Shown: positions 17,605 to 26,903, counted from the first letter of the stretch. The stretch is DNA of 64,000 bases from Pseudomonas sp. HOU2 (GCF_040729435.1 NZ_CP160398.1:1178001-1242000); one strand, 5' to 3'. Notes: generated by a model not told the origin, from the letters alone. Numbers and translations: made by a program.

Positions 17605-18372
17605 ATGTCAGCACCTAATTCGAGTCAAAGCATGATGCTCTCAGGGAACTTGGCGACTAGAAGTCCGCGCCCGACAAACGACGTACCCGGTGTTCTTACT
17701 CTGGGTCGTACCCGTGGCGTGGCTGAACATTTCAGGGCGCTGATCGCAAAGCACGTACGCACTGATATGGCACTCGAGGCCGGTTCGTACACTAGTTCCT
17801 ATAACAATGAACTTTCTGGTTCGTATCGAGCCATCTTCATCGTTATCGACAGTCCGCAAGCGCTGGAAGACAATCTTGCGTTGATCGAGAACCTGCGTAA
17901 CGAAAACTTGAAGCCGATCATTTGCGCGGTCATTACCGGTCGCGGCGCCTTCAACAAGATCAAGTACTTCCTGGCCGGTGCCGACTTCTGTATCAAGCTC
18001 AATACCCTTTCCGACGAGGGCGACGAGTTGCTCGGTGAGTTCTTCAATAGCGAAGAATGGCAGCGGGATATCAATCTGACGCTCGACCCGACGCGCATCT
18101 GCCTGCAGGGCGGCCCCCACCAGAAACTCGACATCTCGTTCGCCGAAATGAAGATTCTGGAAGCCTTTGCGCAGACCAGCAATCACATTCTCAGCCATGA
18201 TGAAATCGCCGGCATCATGGGGCTCAATACCAATTTCTACGACCCGAGGGCGCTGGAAAAATCCATCAGCCGCTTGCGTGGAAAAATCAAGGACATGTAT
18301 GGTACCAACGCGATTCAGAGCATCCGCGGCTACGGCTATCGCCTGATGCGGGGTCTGATATCGACTGCCTGA
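17605..18372 (+). CDS. Atypical response regulator with degenerate receiver and OmpR/PhoB winged helix
   Basis: Protein of 255 residues from ATG 17605; TTG 17566 or ATG 17632 are alternatives. The C-terminal third is an OmpR/PhoB-type winged helix (ISFAEMKILEAFAQ, HDEIAGIMG, LEKSISRLRGKIKDMYG, IQSIRGYGYRLM). The N-terminal part follows the receiver pattern: AIFIVID keeps the phospho-acceptor-like Asp, ITGRG the Thr position and CIKLN the Lys. The first strand (VLTLGRTRG) lacks the paired acidic metal-binding residues, so normal phosphorylation is unlikely. Probably a regulator of the neighbouring polysaccharide genes; that target is inferred from position. Confidence 0.75.
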   Translation: MSAPNSSQSMMLSGNLATRSPRPTNDVPGVLTLGRTRGVAEHFRALIAKHVRTDMALEAGSYTSSYNNELSGSYRAIFIVIDSPQALEDNLALIENLRNENLKPIICAVITGRGAFNKIKYFLAGADFCIKLNTLSDEGDELLGEFFNSEEWQRDINLTLDPTRICLQGGPHQKLDISFAEMKILEAFAQTSNHILSHDEIAGIMGLNTNFYDPRALEKSISRLRGKIKDMYGTNAIQSIRGYGYRLMRGLISTA

Positions 18373-18651
18373 CTCTCGGGCAGCCATTCTCTTTGCATAA
18401 TCACGAAGGATCGTCATATGCAACCATACAGCTCAAGTTGTACTTCAAATCTACTAATAATCAAGCCATTGAATGAGCGCGGCTACACCGAACCATAACA
18501 ATAAACTTAACAACATAGCAGCAGAACGAGTGGAACTTATCGAGGGCCATTTTGGGCCCAGACCCTGCCTGTCGATTACTTCCGAGGAAGTCATTGCTCG
18601 CCTGCCGATTTACCTTTTCGCCCATTTTGGTGCACATTTTAGGAGAGAGAC

Positions 18652-19296
18652 ATGGAAACTAGTACAACCCTCCCAAGAAAATATTTTGTCGTCGTGACCA
18701 ACAGTACAACGTCGCAGCGTGAACTTGAGAGCATTCTGTCCAGCGAGCGCTTCAATTCGTTTGGCACGTCTCAGGCACAAATGTTTATTGAAGGTGCTAC
18801 TTCGCCCTCTTCCGCTCCCATGCTGATGGAGTTCACTTACCCAAGGGGCACCCGGAAAAACGTTGCCCGCACGATTGAACACGACACCCAGCGCATATTG
18901 GCCACCCTCGAATCGGAATGGCTCGCAGCACAATCGGCCAATCCGTTTCAAAGTGCAGAGAGCGACAACCGCACTGCCGCCATCGAAGACGCCGCCACTT
19001 GCAACGAAACCTGGCATCTGGACAACGATCAAGGCGCACTGGTCAAGGAAGGCGTCGAGATCAGCCTTACCGGACTGGAAACCGCGCTGGTGCGCAAAAT
19101 GCTCCATCACGAAGAACGCGTGGTCAGTCGAGATGACCTGATCCTCAGCATCGGCCGCGAGCCGGAGCAATATCGTGGCCTGGAAATGTGCCTGAGTCGC
19201 CTGCAGGACAAGTTCAAAAACGCGAGTAATGGTGAGCGATTATTCCGTGCCGTAAGAAACCGCGGTTATTGCCTCATTCAGGATATCGTTGCGTAA
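18652..19296 (+). CDS. Orphan winged-helix (OmpR/PhoB-type) regulator without receiver motifs
   Basis: Protein of 214 residues after a strong TAGGAGAGAG site at ATG 18652. The C-terminal 95 residues form a Trans_reg_C winged helix (ISLTGLETALVRKMLHHEERVV is its core, then LEMCLSRLQDKFKN and FRAVRNRGYCLIQ). The N-terminal half (RKYFVVVTNSTTSQRELESIL) shows no receiver residues. It follows the regulator at 17605 by 280 bases and has the same C-terminal design, so the two may be diverged duplicates. No sensor kinase is adjacent. Likely controls the downstream exopolysaccharide genes. Confidence 0.75.
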   Translation: METSTTLPRKYFVVVTNSTTSQRELESILSSERFNSFGTSQAQMFIEGATSPSSAPMLMEFTYPRGTRKNVARTIEHDTQRILATLESEWLAAQSANPFQSAESDNRTAAIEDAATCNETWHLDNDQGALVKEGVEISLTGLETALVRKMLHHEERVVSRDDLILSIGREPEQYRGLEMCLSRLQDKFKNASNGERLFRAVRNRGYCLIQDIVA

Positions 19297-19686
19297 ATAC
19301 CGCCGATATCCGCGAACAAGACAAACAGATACAGTGCGATTACAAAAACAACAAGAGCACTCTGTTTGGTTTCACCTCTCCTGGTAAATTCAAGCTCCCT
19401 GCCTCCACCCCTCCTACAGTAACAAACACAACATAATTTATTCACCCCCTGCTCTGCGACCTTTTCTAACACCCTTGTATTTGATTATTAAAAAGTTGGC
19501 ACTGTGCCATCTTGTTAGAACTCGTCAGACACCCTCTCCGGCAATAACTTAGTCTATTGATTGACGACAGTTCGGCCTATCGACGTTGTTACCTCAGGAC
19601 ACTCGTCCAATAACAACAACAAGCCTATCTAGCAACTCGGACTTCAACTGTCGAAACCTGAATGGACGTATTTCTGGGGATATCTC
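19297..19686. other. Intergenic region upstream of the priming transferase
   Basis: About 390 AT-rich bases, no gene. It includes the perfect palindrome TGGCACTGTGCCA at 19497-19509 and the word TTGTTAGAACTCG at 19513-19525, which is also found, with two extra A, before the first regulator. This is the likely promoter region of the polysaccharide priming gene. Confidence 0.55.
19497..19509. promoter_or_regulatory. Palindrome TGGCACTGTGCCA, possible operator
   Basis: Perfect 6-bp arms around a central T, about 180 bases before the priming transferase start. Related TGGCA/TGCCA dyads occur at 17434-17454 and, imperfectly, at 40027-40043. Confidence 0.4.
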
Positions 19687-21081
19687 ATGGAACTTTCTCT
19701 ACGGATCAATCGAAATAACGGCCTCAAGGGACTTACCTTCTGGGGCCAATGGGCATTGGCGCAGGCTTTCATTGTTGCGTTGTTATTCATACTGGCTGAA
19801 CGGCACACAGGCACCGTCGAGTTCTATTACCGCATGTGCGCGACACTGGCGGTATTGGCCTCGGTGCCGGCGTATACGTTCAGCGGCGTATATCGCAAGC
19901 AGGACAATTACCTGACAGGGCTGGGACGTCTGTTCATGGGCTGGTCGATGACCATGGTCGCGCTGGCCGGCATCGCGTTCGTGTGCAAGGCCGACGAGGT
20001 GTTCTCCCGCGAGGTGACGCTGAGCTGGGCGGTCTACGGCTTCCTCGGCCAGGCATTGATGTACGCGCCGCTGCATGCCTTTTCCAAGTATTACCAGCGT
20101 TCCCGCACCAGCGCGCAGAAGACCCTGATCGTCGGCACTGGCGAGCTGGCTCTGGGTCTGGCGAAGAAGATCAGCCAGGTGGAAAACCTGCCGCTGGTAG
20201 GTTTGGTCAGCAACGGCGCGACACCACAACTGAATGCGGATGCACCGCGTGTGGTCGGTGATCAGGAAGATTTGCTGGAGCTGATCAAGGACCATGACAT
20301 CCGCCGTTTGTACATCACCCTGCCGCTGGCCGAGGCTGCGAAAATCGAAGCGATGTACGTCGATTTGCTCGGCGCCAACGTCGATGTGGTCTGGGTGCCG
20401 GACTTGAACAGTCTGACCCTGCTCAACCATTCGGTGAAGGTGGTGGACGGTTTGCCGGCGATCTGCCTCAACGAAAGTCCGCTGACCAGCCGCCCTACCG
20501 CTGCGCTGAGCAAGAGTCTGGTGGAAAAAGGCGTGGCGCTGCTGGCGATCATCCTGTTGAGTCCGGTGCTGCTGTTCATTGCATTGGCGGTGAAGATCAA
20601 CTCGCCGGGCCCGGTGTTCTTCAAGCAGGATCGCCACGGCTGGAACGGCAAGGTGATTCAGGTCTGGAAATTCCGCTCGATGCGTGTGCACGATGATCGT
20701 GAAGTGATTCAGGCCAGCCGTAATGATTCGCGTATTACCGCGGTCGGGCGCTTCATCCGTCGCACCTCGCTGGATGAATTGCCGCAATTGTTCAACGTGC
20801 TGCAGGGGCAGATGGCCCTGGTCGGTCCGCGCCCACACGCGGTGGCGCACAACCACTACTACTCGGGGAAAATCCTCGCGTACATGGCTCGCCACCGAAT
20901 CAAACCGGGGATCACCGGGCTGGCGCAAATCAGCGGCTGCCGTGGCGAGACCGACACCATCGACAAGATGCAGCGGCGGGTGGAGATGGACCTGCATTAC
21001 ATCAACAACTGGTCGTTGTGGCTGGATCTGAAGATCCTGGTGAAGACGCCGTTTACGTTGTTGTCGAAAGATATTTATTGA
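19687..21081 (+). CDS. Undecaprenyl-phosphate sugar-1-phosphate transferase (WcaJ type)
   Basis: Starts polysaccharide repeat-unit assembly by transferring glucose- or galactose-1-phosphate to undecaprenyl phosphate in the inner membrane. The 464-residue protein has four N-terminal helices, a CoA-binding-like middle domain (LIVGTGELALGLAKKI), another helix (GVALLAIILLSPVLLFIALA) and the bacterial sugar transferase domain with DRHGWNGKVIQVWKFRSM, RRTSLDELPQLFNVL, VGPRPHAVAHN and KPGITGLAQISGCRGE. It is the only priming enzyme in the region. A terminator follows at once, so it is transcribed alone. Confidence 0.93.
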   Translation: MELSLRINRNNGLKGLTFWGQWALAQAFIVALLFILAERHTGTVEFYYRMCATLAVLASVPAYTFSGVYRKQDNYLTGLGRLFMGWSMTMVALAGIAFVCKADEVFSREVTLSWAVYGFLGQALMYAPLHAFSKYYQRSRTSAQKTLIVGTGELALGLAKKISQVENLPLVGLVSNGATPQLNADAPRVVGDQEDLLELIKDHDIRRLYITLPLAEAAKIEAMYVDLLGANVDVVWVPDLNSLTLLNHSVKVVDGLPAICLNESPLTSRPTAALSKSLVEKGVALLAIILLSPVLLFIALAVKINSPGPVFFKQDRHGWNGKVIQVWKFRSMRVHDDREVIQASRNDSRITAVGRFIRRTSLDELPQLFNVLQGQMALVGPRPHAVAHNHYYSGKILAYMARHRIKPGITGLAQISGCRGETDTIDKMQRRVEMDLHYINNWSLWLDLKILVKTPFTLLSKDIY

Positions 21082-21110
21082 TGGGCAGGTGACAAGCCAG
21101 GCGATACCGC

Positions 21111-21135
21111 AAGGGGACGAAAGTCCCCTTTTTTG
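21111..21135 (+). terminator. Rho-independent terminator of the priming transferase gene
   Basis: AAGGGGAC (21111) pairs with GTCCCCTT (21123) around GAAA, followed by a run of T. Confidence 0.9.
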
Positions 21136-21255
21136 TGGGCGGGATTTGGGCAGAGGGTCAGGCTGTTGCGAGGGTGGCAGTGCCGCCGCCTTCGCGGGCA
21201 ATCCCGCTCCCACAGGGTCCGGCGGCGTTCACTCAAATCGGGCACACCACAAAAT

Positions 21256-22185
21256 CATTGTGGGAGCTTGCCTGCAAGCGATAGCGGTGGGTCAGGCAGC
21301 ACAGATGTTGAATGGGCCGACGCCTTCGCGAGCAAGCTCGCTCCCACAGGGATTGAGGTGTGGATCAAGATATTTGCTTCACCCTCGAACCACTGTGGGA
21401 GCGTGGCTTGCTCGCGAAAGCGGTGGGTCAGGCAGCGCAGATGTTGAATGGGCCGACGCCTTCGCGAGCAAGCTCGCTCCCACAGGGATTGGGGTGTGGA
21501 TCAAGATATTTGCTTCACCCTCGAACCACTGTGGGAGCGTGGCTTGCCCGCGAAAGCGGTGGGTCAGGCAGCGCAGATGTTGAATGTGCCGACGCCTTCG
21601 CGAGCAAGCTCGCTCCCACAGGGATTGAGGTGTGGATCAAGATATTTGCTTCACCCTCGAACCACTGTGAGAGTGTGGCTTGCCCGCGAAAGCGGTGGGT
21701 CAGGCAGCACAGATGTTGAATGGGCCGACGCCTTCGCGAGCAAGCTCGCTCCCACAGGGATGGGGTGTGGATCAAGATATTTGCTTCACCCTCGAACCAC
21801 TGTGAGAGTGTGGCTTGCCCGCGAAAGCGGTGGGTCAGGCAGCGCAGATGTTGAATGTGCCGACGCCTTCGCGAGCAAGCTCGCTCCCACAGGGATTGGG
21901 GTGTGGATCAAGATATTTGCTTCACCCTCGAACCACTGTGAGAGTGTGGCTTGCCCGCGAAAGCGGTGGGTCAGGCAGCGCAGATGTTGAATGTGCCGAC
22001 GCCTTCGCGAGCAAGCTCGCTCCCACAGGGATGGGGTTTGGGTCGGGATGTGTGGCCTCACCGCAGGGCCATTGTAGGAGTGAGCCTGCTCGCGATTGCG
22101 GTGGGTCTGGCGACATGGATGTCAACTGGGCTGACGCTATCGCGAGCAGGCTCACTCCTACAGGGAGAGGGATGTGGGGTGGCTC
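21256..22185. repeat. Tandem array of seven ~136-bp REP-pair units
   Basis: Units begin at about 21256, 21391, 21527, 21663, 21798, 21934 and 22070, a constant step of 135-136 bases. Each unit is itself a palindromic pair of REPs: a GTGGGAGC arm with GCGAAAGCGGTGGGTCAGGC, a short spacer (GCAGATGTTGAATG) and the complementary GCCGACGCCTTCGCGAGC arm. A linker containing GGATCAAGATATTTGCTTC joins units. The middle five are almost identical; the first and last have diverged. The array fills the gap between two convergent genes. Open frames through it are artefacts. A further half REP lies at about 21192-21219. Confidence 0.92.
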
Positions 22186-22190
22186 GGGGT

Positions 22191-24269
22191 TTACTCGGTA
22201 ATCTTCGAGAAGTTGCGATAGAACATGTCACCCTCGCGGCTATCGGTCATCGAGTGCAGCTGGAAGCTGCGATTGAGCCTGGCGCCGCCATCACGGGTCA
22301 GCGGGGCCCAGACCAGGTTGGCGCGGCGCATGGTCGACATGCTCATCATTTCGTCGAACGGGATCGACAGGTAGATGCCTTTGTCAAAACTACCCTCCCC
22401 GTACTCGGCGCTGCCGGCGGTAGTGATCGTGGCCCAGGCGCCGAAACGCACGCCATTGAAGAACTCGCGGGAGATGTCGAGTGTGCCGCCCCAGTCGCCG
22501 GCCAGATAACGACCAACACTGACCGCCGCCAACGTGTCATACGGCAAATCGGTGTAGCCGGTGATATGCCCGGTCCAGATCGAGTAATCGCGCAAACCGA
22601 AACCCTGGTCGAACTCGCGCTGACGCACGTAGTTCAGATCCGCCCCCACCGACCAGCGCTCACCGGTCGGACGGAACAGCACCTCACCGCCGACGCCGGC
22701 AAACATCGACTCCAGATAGCCGCCGTAGACCATGCCATACAGGTCCTTGTCCAACTGCTCGGCGTGGCTGACCTGGAACAACGGCATGGTCACTTCCGAG
22801 GTGGTCAGGTACTGACGCAAATCGGTGCGCACCCGCGGCAGGCCGCTCGGTGCATCGTAGGTGAACTTGTCGAAGTTGTTCACCAGGTTGGCACTGAGCA
22901 GGCCGTTCCACCAGGTGTTGCGGTTGAAGCGGTACTCGGCATCCGCGTCGGCACTGAACTGATAGAGCAAACCATCCGGGCCGCCAACGTTCTGCTTGAA
23001 GCCGAGGCCGACGCCGTAATTGAAGTGCTGCGGCGCTTCGCTGTAGAGGGTTTTCTCGTTGTGCGGCATCGCCGGGTTGATCTCGGTGGTGCGGTGCAAC
23101 GACTCCAGCGGCTCCTCGTTGTTGATCACTTCGCGGAAGGTCTGACGCGGCACGCTGGTCTCCTCCAGCGGCAGGTCGTAGCGCTTGTTGACCACGGTGA
23201 ACCAGTTGATGTCGTCGTTCACGCTGTTGTCGAGGATCCGGCTCGCGCGGCCGACAGCCTTGGACGAATGGAAGTAACGCTGCTGCTCGCCGTAGACGAT
23301 CAGCTCGGAATCACGCTGACTGATGCGCTCGACCTTGTACCCGGCATTCTGCTGCAGGCGTTGCGACACGTCGGCCCAGTTGACCTGTTCCATCGGCGTG
23401 GTCGGCATCTTCGCCGGCAGCGGTTCCGGCGTCGGGTCGTAGGTCTTGGCCGGTGCCTTGCGGCTGACAAAATTGGTGTGGAAGGTGATGCCGAACATCG
23501 CCGTGTTGCCCCGCTCCCACGCCGCGCTGACGTCCACCGAATCGGCCACCTTGAACACCGCGCCGAAGTTGATCGGCGAGTCTTGCTTGATCACGTTGTC
23601 CTTCGGCTCGTGCTTGTAGTCGTTGCCTTCGTATTCGAGTTTCAGGCTGAGTCGATCCCACGGCGTCTGATAGCTCACACCACCGAAGAACGACGGTCGG
23701 CCGCGAAAGTACGAGCCGGAGTTGACGTCACCGGTACCCTCAAGGGCCGGTCGGGTGTCGAAGCGATCACTGACGTAGCCCAGCGGGTTGTCGAGATCAC
23801 CGCGATTACCCAGATAACCCCAGGCAATACCGGCGCTGAAATCGAAATTGTCGAAGCGTTTGTTGGCGACGAAAAATTCACTGGAGAACAAGCCCGTACC
23901 ACCGATGTCTCGAAAGCCCAGCGCGACTTCCGGCGCCCAGTGGCTTTCCTGCCACAGCCGGACTTTGGCGTCGACCGCCTTGTCCTTGTAGCTCTGGCTG
24001 CCACTCAGCGCCTCGGAGCCGTATGGCCGGTTGGTGATCGCGGTGTAGCGGAACGAACCTTCGAGCCAATCCAGTGGCTGCAACGACACGCTGTAGCGGC
24101 TGTAAGGCTCGGTGCGGTTGGCGTTGACGCTCAGTTCGCCGGCCGGGGCCATGCGCGCGGTCGGGGTCTGCAACAGACCGGTGCCGCCGAAATCATTTTG
24201 GGTAATACGCGGCTCGGCATGCACCAGACCGCACGGCAATAACAACACAGCTGCAAAACGTAACTTCAA
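22191..24269 (-). CDS. yjbH: YjbH/GfcD-like outer-membrane polysaccharide-associated protein
   Basis: Protein of 692 residues with a signal peptide (VLLLPCGLVHA) and then NDFGGTGLLQTPTARMAPAGE, the typical start of the YjbH (DUF940) family. Long stretches of alternating hydrophobic residues and aromatic ends suggest outer-membrane beta-barrels. In E. coli, yjbEFGH and gfcABCD accompany exopolysaccharide or group 4 capsule genes and act in export; their exact role is unsettled. It is last in the minus-strand operon, its ATG overlapping the stop of the YjbG-like gene by four bases. Confidence 0.85.
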   Translation of the reverse strand: MKLRFAAVLLLPCGLVHAEPRITQNDFGGTGLLQTPTARMAPAGELSVNANRTEPYSRYSVSLQPLDWLEGSFRYTAITNRPYGSEALSGSQSYKDKAVDAKVRLWQESHWAPEVALGFRDIGGTGLFSSEFFVANKRFDNFDFSAGIAWGYLGNRGDLDNPLGYVSDRFDTRPALEGTGDVNSGSYFRGRPSFFGGVSYQTPWDRLSLKLEYEGNDYKHEPKDNVIKQDSPINFGAVFKVADSVDVSAAWERGNTAMFGITFHTNFVSRKAPAKTYDPTPEPLPAKMPTTPMEQVNWADVSQRLQQNAGYKVERISQRDSELIVYGEQQRYFHSSKAVGRASRILDNSVNDDINWFTVVNKRYDLPLEETSVPRQTFREVINNEEPLESLHRTTEINPAMPHNEKTLYSEAPQHFNYGVGLGFKQNVGGPDGLLYQFSADADAEYRFNRNTWWNGLLSANLVNNFDKFTYDAPSGLPRVRTDLRQYLTTSEVTMPLFQVSHAEQLDKDLYGMVYGGYLESMFAGVGGEVLFRPTGERWSVGADLNYVRQREFDQGFGLRDYSIWTGHITGYTDLPYDTLAAVSVGRYLAGDWGGTLDISREFFNGVRFGAWATITTAGSAEYGEGSFDKGIYLSIPFDEMMSMSTMRRANLVWAPLTRDGGARLNRSFQLHSMTDSREGDMFYRNFSKITE

Positions 24270-25027
24270 CGAACCACCTCAGCCAGCTGCGTGGCAATCA
24301 ATTCGGCCAACTGCTGATTCAGTTCAGGAACAGGCGGATCCAGATCATCGTTTTTCACCGGCACCAGAATCTTGCTGCCGGCCACCGGGAACTGCCCGCT
24401 CTCGCGATTCCAGTGCGCGATACCCACGCGCCGCACCGCACCATTGGGCTGGATCAGCCAAAGGTAATCGGCCTCGGCATCGTCCAGCGGCGTACAGCTT
24501 TCCAGGTACTCACGCGCTTCCAGCAAGGGCTGATAAGGCAGATGGCAGGTCTCGGCAACCGCGCCCAGCACTTGCACCTCGTCGACCCGCTTCGGATAGA
24601 TCAGGCGATCGCCATCGTCGAGACGAATGTTGCGTGCGAAACCGACTTCCACCGCGACCGGATCGAGGTCCGCGACCTGGCGCCCGGTGACCGGCATCTG
24701 CCGCACCTGCTCGGCCAGGCGCAGCGCCAGCGCCGCGCGACTCGGGCGGTCAAACAACGAGGCCATGCGCTGCAACACATCGAGATCGAACAACACCCCG
24801 GCCTTGAGCCGCGCCTGCTGTTCCAGCAACGACTGGCGCAACAACTCGCCGGCCAGCCAGTAACCTTCGGCATTCGGTACGGCCACGCTGATCACGTCGA
24901 GCAAGCGCCCGCCCGGCGGCAATTCCACCGGCCCCGGGTTGGCGACATCGCCGCTGACCGTGACCGCTGCCTGACCGATGCCACTGAGCAACAGCAAACC
25001 TGCCGATAACATCCGTAAGCGCTTCAC
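24266..25027 (-). CDS. yjbG: YjbG/GfcC-like periplasmic capsule protein
   Basis: Protein of 253 residues with a signal peptide (LSAGLLLLSGIGQA) followed by AVTVSGDVANPGPVELPPGGRL, a SLBB-like beta-grasp start typical of GfcC (DUF1017). The middle carries FARNIRLDDGDRLIYPKRV and the end is an amphipathic helix rich in Leu and Glu/Gln, a feature of GfcC structures. It presumably works beside the Wza channel in the periplasm. Overlaps both neighbours by four bases, so it is translationally coupled. Confidence 0.85.
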   Translation of the reverse strand: MKRLRMLSAGLLLLSGIGQAAVTVSGDVANPGPVELPPGGRLLDVISVAVPNAEGYWLAGELLRQSLLEQQARLKAGVLFDLDVLQRMASLFDRPSRAALALRLAEQVRQMPVTGRQVADLDPVAVEVGFARNIRLDDGDRLIYPKRVDEVQVLGAVAETCHLPYQPLLEAREYLESCTPLDDAEADYLWLIQPNGAVRRVGIAHWNRESGQFPVAGSKILVPVKNDDLDPPVPELNQQLAELIATQLAEVVR

Positions 25028-25689
25028 GGCAGATGCCTGCGATCAGGGGTCAGTTGCACGATGCGCACGCGCAGTTGCGTGGTCAGTTGCTGCTCGCTCT
25101 GCAGGATGAAACCATCCAGCGGATCGACCCAGTAATGGTTGGTCGCGCGCAGGCCGATCGCCGGGACGTCGATACGTTCGTCGACACGCAGCACGGTGTA
25201 TTCCTTGTCGAGAATTTGCAGGGTTTGCGTGGATCGGCGGGAGAACCGGCTGTTGACGATCAAGCCGACTTCCTGGCCCTTGTACAGGTCGATCCAGCGC
25301 TGACTGGTGAAGCCATCAGCGACTTGATGCAGGCCGCGCTTGAATGGCGCGTCGTCGGCCAGCCGCGTACCGTCCAGGTCGCCCTCGACACCGAGGCCGA
25401 TGGTGCGCACGGCGAGGCCATCGCGCAGCAGCAACACCTGTTTGCCGGAGGCGACCCAGAACTGCAGGTCTTCACGCTCGCGCACCAGCGCCAGCACCCC
25501 GGAGCCGGACGGTGTGGTCAGTTTGACTTGCGGATACTTGACCTCGGCCACCTGCGCCGCACTCACGTCCAGCTCGTCCGGGCCGATCACCGCCGACTTG
25601 AGGTTGCGTACCGAAGCGGTCATCAGCGGGTTACAGCCACACAACATCAAGGCCGCCATCAGGCAGACGCCAACTTTCAAGGTTTTCAC
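25024..25689 (-). CDS. yjbF: YjbF/GfcB-like lipoprotein
   Basis: Protein of 221 residues with a lipoprotein signal ending in LMLCGC (Cys about residue 19). The mature part contains VSAAQVAEVKYPQVKLT, AVRTIGLGVEGDLDGTRL and IDVPAIGLRATNHYWVDPL, matching the YjbF/GfcB group of capsule-linked outer-membrane lipoproteins. Second of the three yjbFGH genes, eight bases after wza. Confidence 0.85.
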   Translation of the reverse strand: MKTLKVGVCLMAALMLCGCNPLMTASVRNLKSAVIGPDELDVSAAQVAEVKYPQVKLTTPSGSGVLALVREREDLQFWVASGKQVLLLRDGLAVRTIGLGVEGDLDGTRLADDAPFKRGLHQVADGFTSQRWIDLYKGQEVGLIVNSRFSRRSTQTLQILDKEYTVLRVDERIDVPAIGLRATNHYWVDPLDGFILQSEQQLTTQLRVRIVQLTPDRRHLP

Positions 25690-25697
25690 GGTCGGCC

Positions 25698-26813
25698 TTA
25701 TTTGCTGTTGTTGCTGAATTCGCTCCAGTTCTTCGCAGCGGAAGCCCCGGTCCCGACAATCGATGCCGACGGCACCAGTTGGCTGATGAAGCGGTTCCAG
25801 CGCGTGACGTTGGCCGGGCCGACGTACACCACATCCTGGGGACGCACTTCAAAGTGCGAAGCGAGTGCCATTGAGGTCGGCGACTGAGCTTCCAGTTGAT
25901 AGATTTTCGCCGGCTCGACATCGAGGTTTTCCACCCCGCGAATCACGTATACCGCGTTGCCGTTGGAGGTGGTCTGGCTCAAGCCGCCGACCGAACCGAG
26001 CACGTCGGAGAGGTTCATCGTCGCGGTCTTGAAACTCAGCGCACGGGGCTGATTGACTTCGCCCATGACGTAGATGCGCTTGTTGTCGTTGTACGGCAGA
26101 TACAGCTGATCGCCGCCCTTGAGGAAGACGTGCTGCAACTCGGAATCCTGCTGGTTCAGCGAGTCGAGATTGAGCGGATACACCCGGCCATTGCGAGTCA
26201 GCAACAAGCCCGACAGGTCGGCGTTGTTGGTGTCGATGCCGGCAGTACCGAGGGCCTCGACCACGCTCAACGGGTTGGTGGAAATCGGCTGTGGTCCGGC
26301 CTTGGCGACGGCGCCGGAAACCACCACTTTCTGACTGGCGAAACGCAGCACCGCGACATCCACTTGCGGCTCGGCGATGAACGCCGACAGCCGGGTTTCG
26401 ATGTCCGAGCGCAATTGTTGAATAGTCTTGCCGGCGGCCTGCACTTCCTTGATGAACGGGTAGTACAGCGTGCCATCGGAGCGCACCAGTCGACCGTTGG
26501 CGTCGATCTGCTGTTGTGCCCCCGATGGCGCGGTCAGCTCCGGGTGATCCCAGACCGTGATGTACAGCACATCGTTGCTGCCAATGCGGTATTCCGCCGG
26601 TGTTGCCAACAGTTCCGCCGGCACCGTTTCACGCTTTTGTGTGGCGCGAGTCATCGAGATCAGCTTGGGCGTGATCGGAATCAGCTCGACCCGACTGCTT
26701 TCGCTGGCGCCCTGGCGCGTGATGTCGCCGGTGCTCAGGTATTGGCCGGGGGAGAACATGCAACCTTGCAAAGCGATACTTGCCAACAGCAAAAGAGAAA
26801 AACTACGAGTCAT
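25698..26813 (-). CDS. wza: Polysaccharide export outer-membrane lipoprotein (Wza family)
   Basis: Forms the outer-membrane translocon for polysaccharide exit. The 371-residue protein has a lipobox (SIALQGC), the poly-export domain start (EYRIGSNDVLYITVWDHPELT), then SLBB repeats (VVVSGAVAKAGPQPI and IYVMGEVNQPRALSF) and a C-terminal amphipathic helix (VTRWNRFISQLVP). It partners the Wzc kinase encoded about 10 kb away at 37114-39342, so the Wza-Wzb-Wzc set is split between two minus-strand operons. A strong attenuator hairpin precedes it. Confidence 0.93.
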   Translation of the reverse strand: MTRSFSLLLLASIALQGCMFSPGQYLSTGDITRQGASESSRVELIPITPKLISMTRATQKRETVPAELLATPAEYRIGSNDVLYITVWDHPELTAPSGAQQQIDANGRLVRSDGTLYYPFIKEVQAAGKTIQQLRSDIETRLSAFIAEPQVDVAVLRFASQKVVVSGAVAKAGPQPISTNPLSVVEALGTAGIDTNNADLSGLLLTRNGRVYPLNLDSLNQQDSELQHVFLKGGDQLYLPYNDNKRIYVMGEVNQPRALSFKTATMNLSDVLGSVGGLSQTTSNGNAVYVIRGVENLDVEPAKIYQLEAQSPTSMALASHFEVRPQDVVYVGPANVTRWNRFISQLVPSASIVGTGASAAKNWSEFSNNSK

Positions 26814-26841
26814 AATGGCACTACGCTATTCAAGGGCGAAT

Positions 26842-26876
26842 CTAAAAATAAAGTCACCCGACTTGCGTCGGGCGAC
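26842..26876 (-). terminator. Intra-operon terminator/attenuator between yjbE-like gene and wza
   Basis: On the minus strand GTCGCCCGAC (26876-26867) pairs with GTCGGGTGAC (26862-26853) across a short loop, followed by TTTATTTTTAG. It would end most transcripts after the small secreted protein and leave lower expression for wza and yjbFGH. Confidence 0.75.
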
Positions 26877-26903
26877 CCTGTACTGCACTAACAAATGTTC
26901 CTG

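Noticed and set aside
21256..22185. Possible CRISPR array
   Set aside because: The period is 136 bases and the spacers are themselves repeated; no unique spacers and no cas genes.
21089..22201. Series of repetitive open frames with repeating peptides
   Set aside because: Produced by the tandem REP units; no ribosome sites, and both strands give similar repeats.
21951..24242. 763-codon open frame on the plus strand
   Set aside because: Antisense shadow of yjbH and of the REP array; Arg/His/Ala-rich composition without protein-like pattern.
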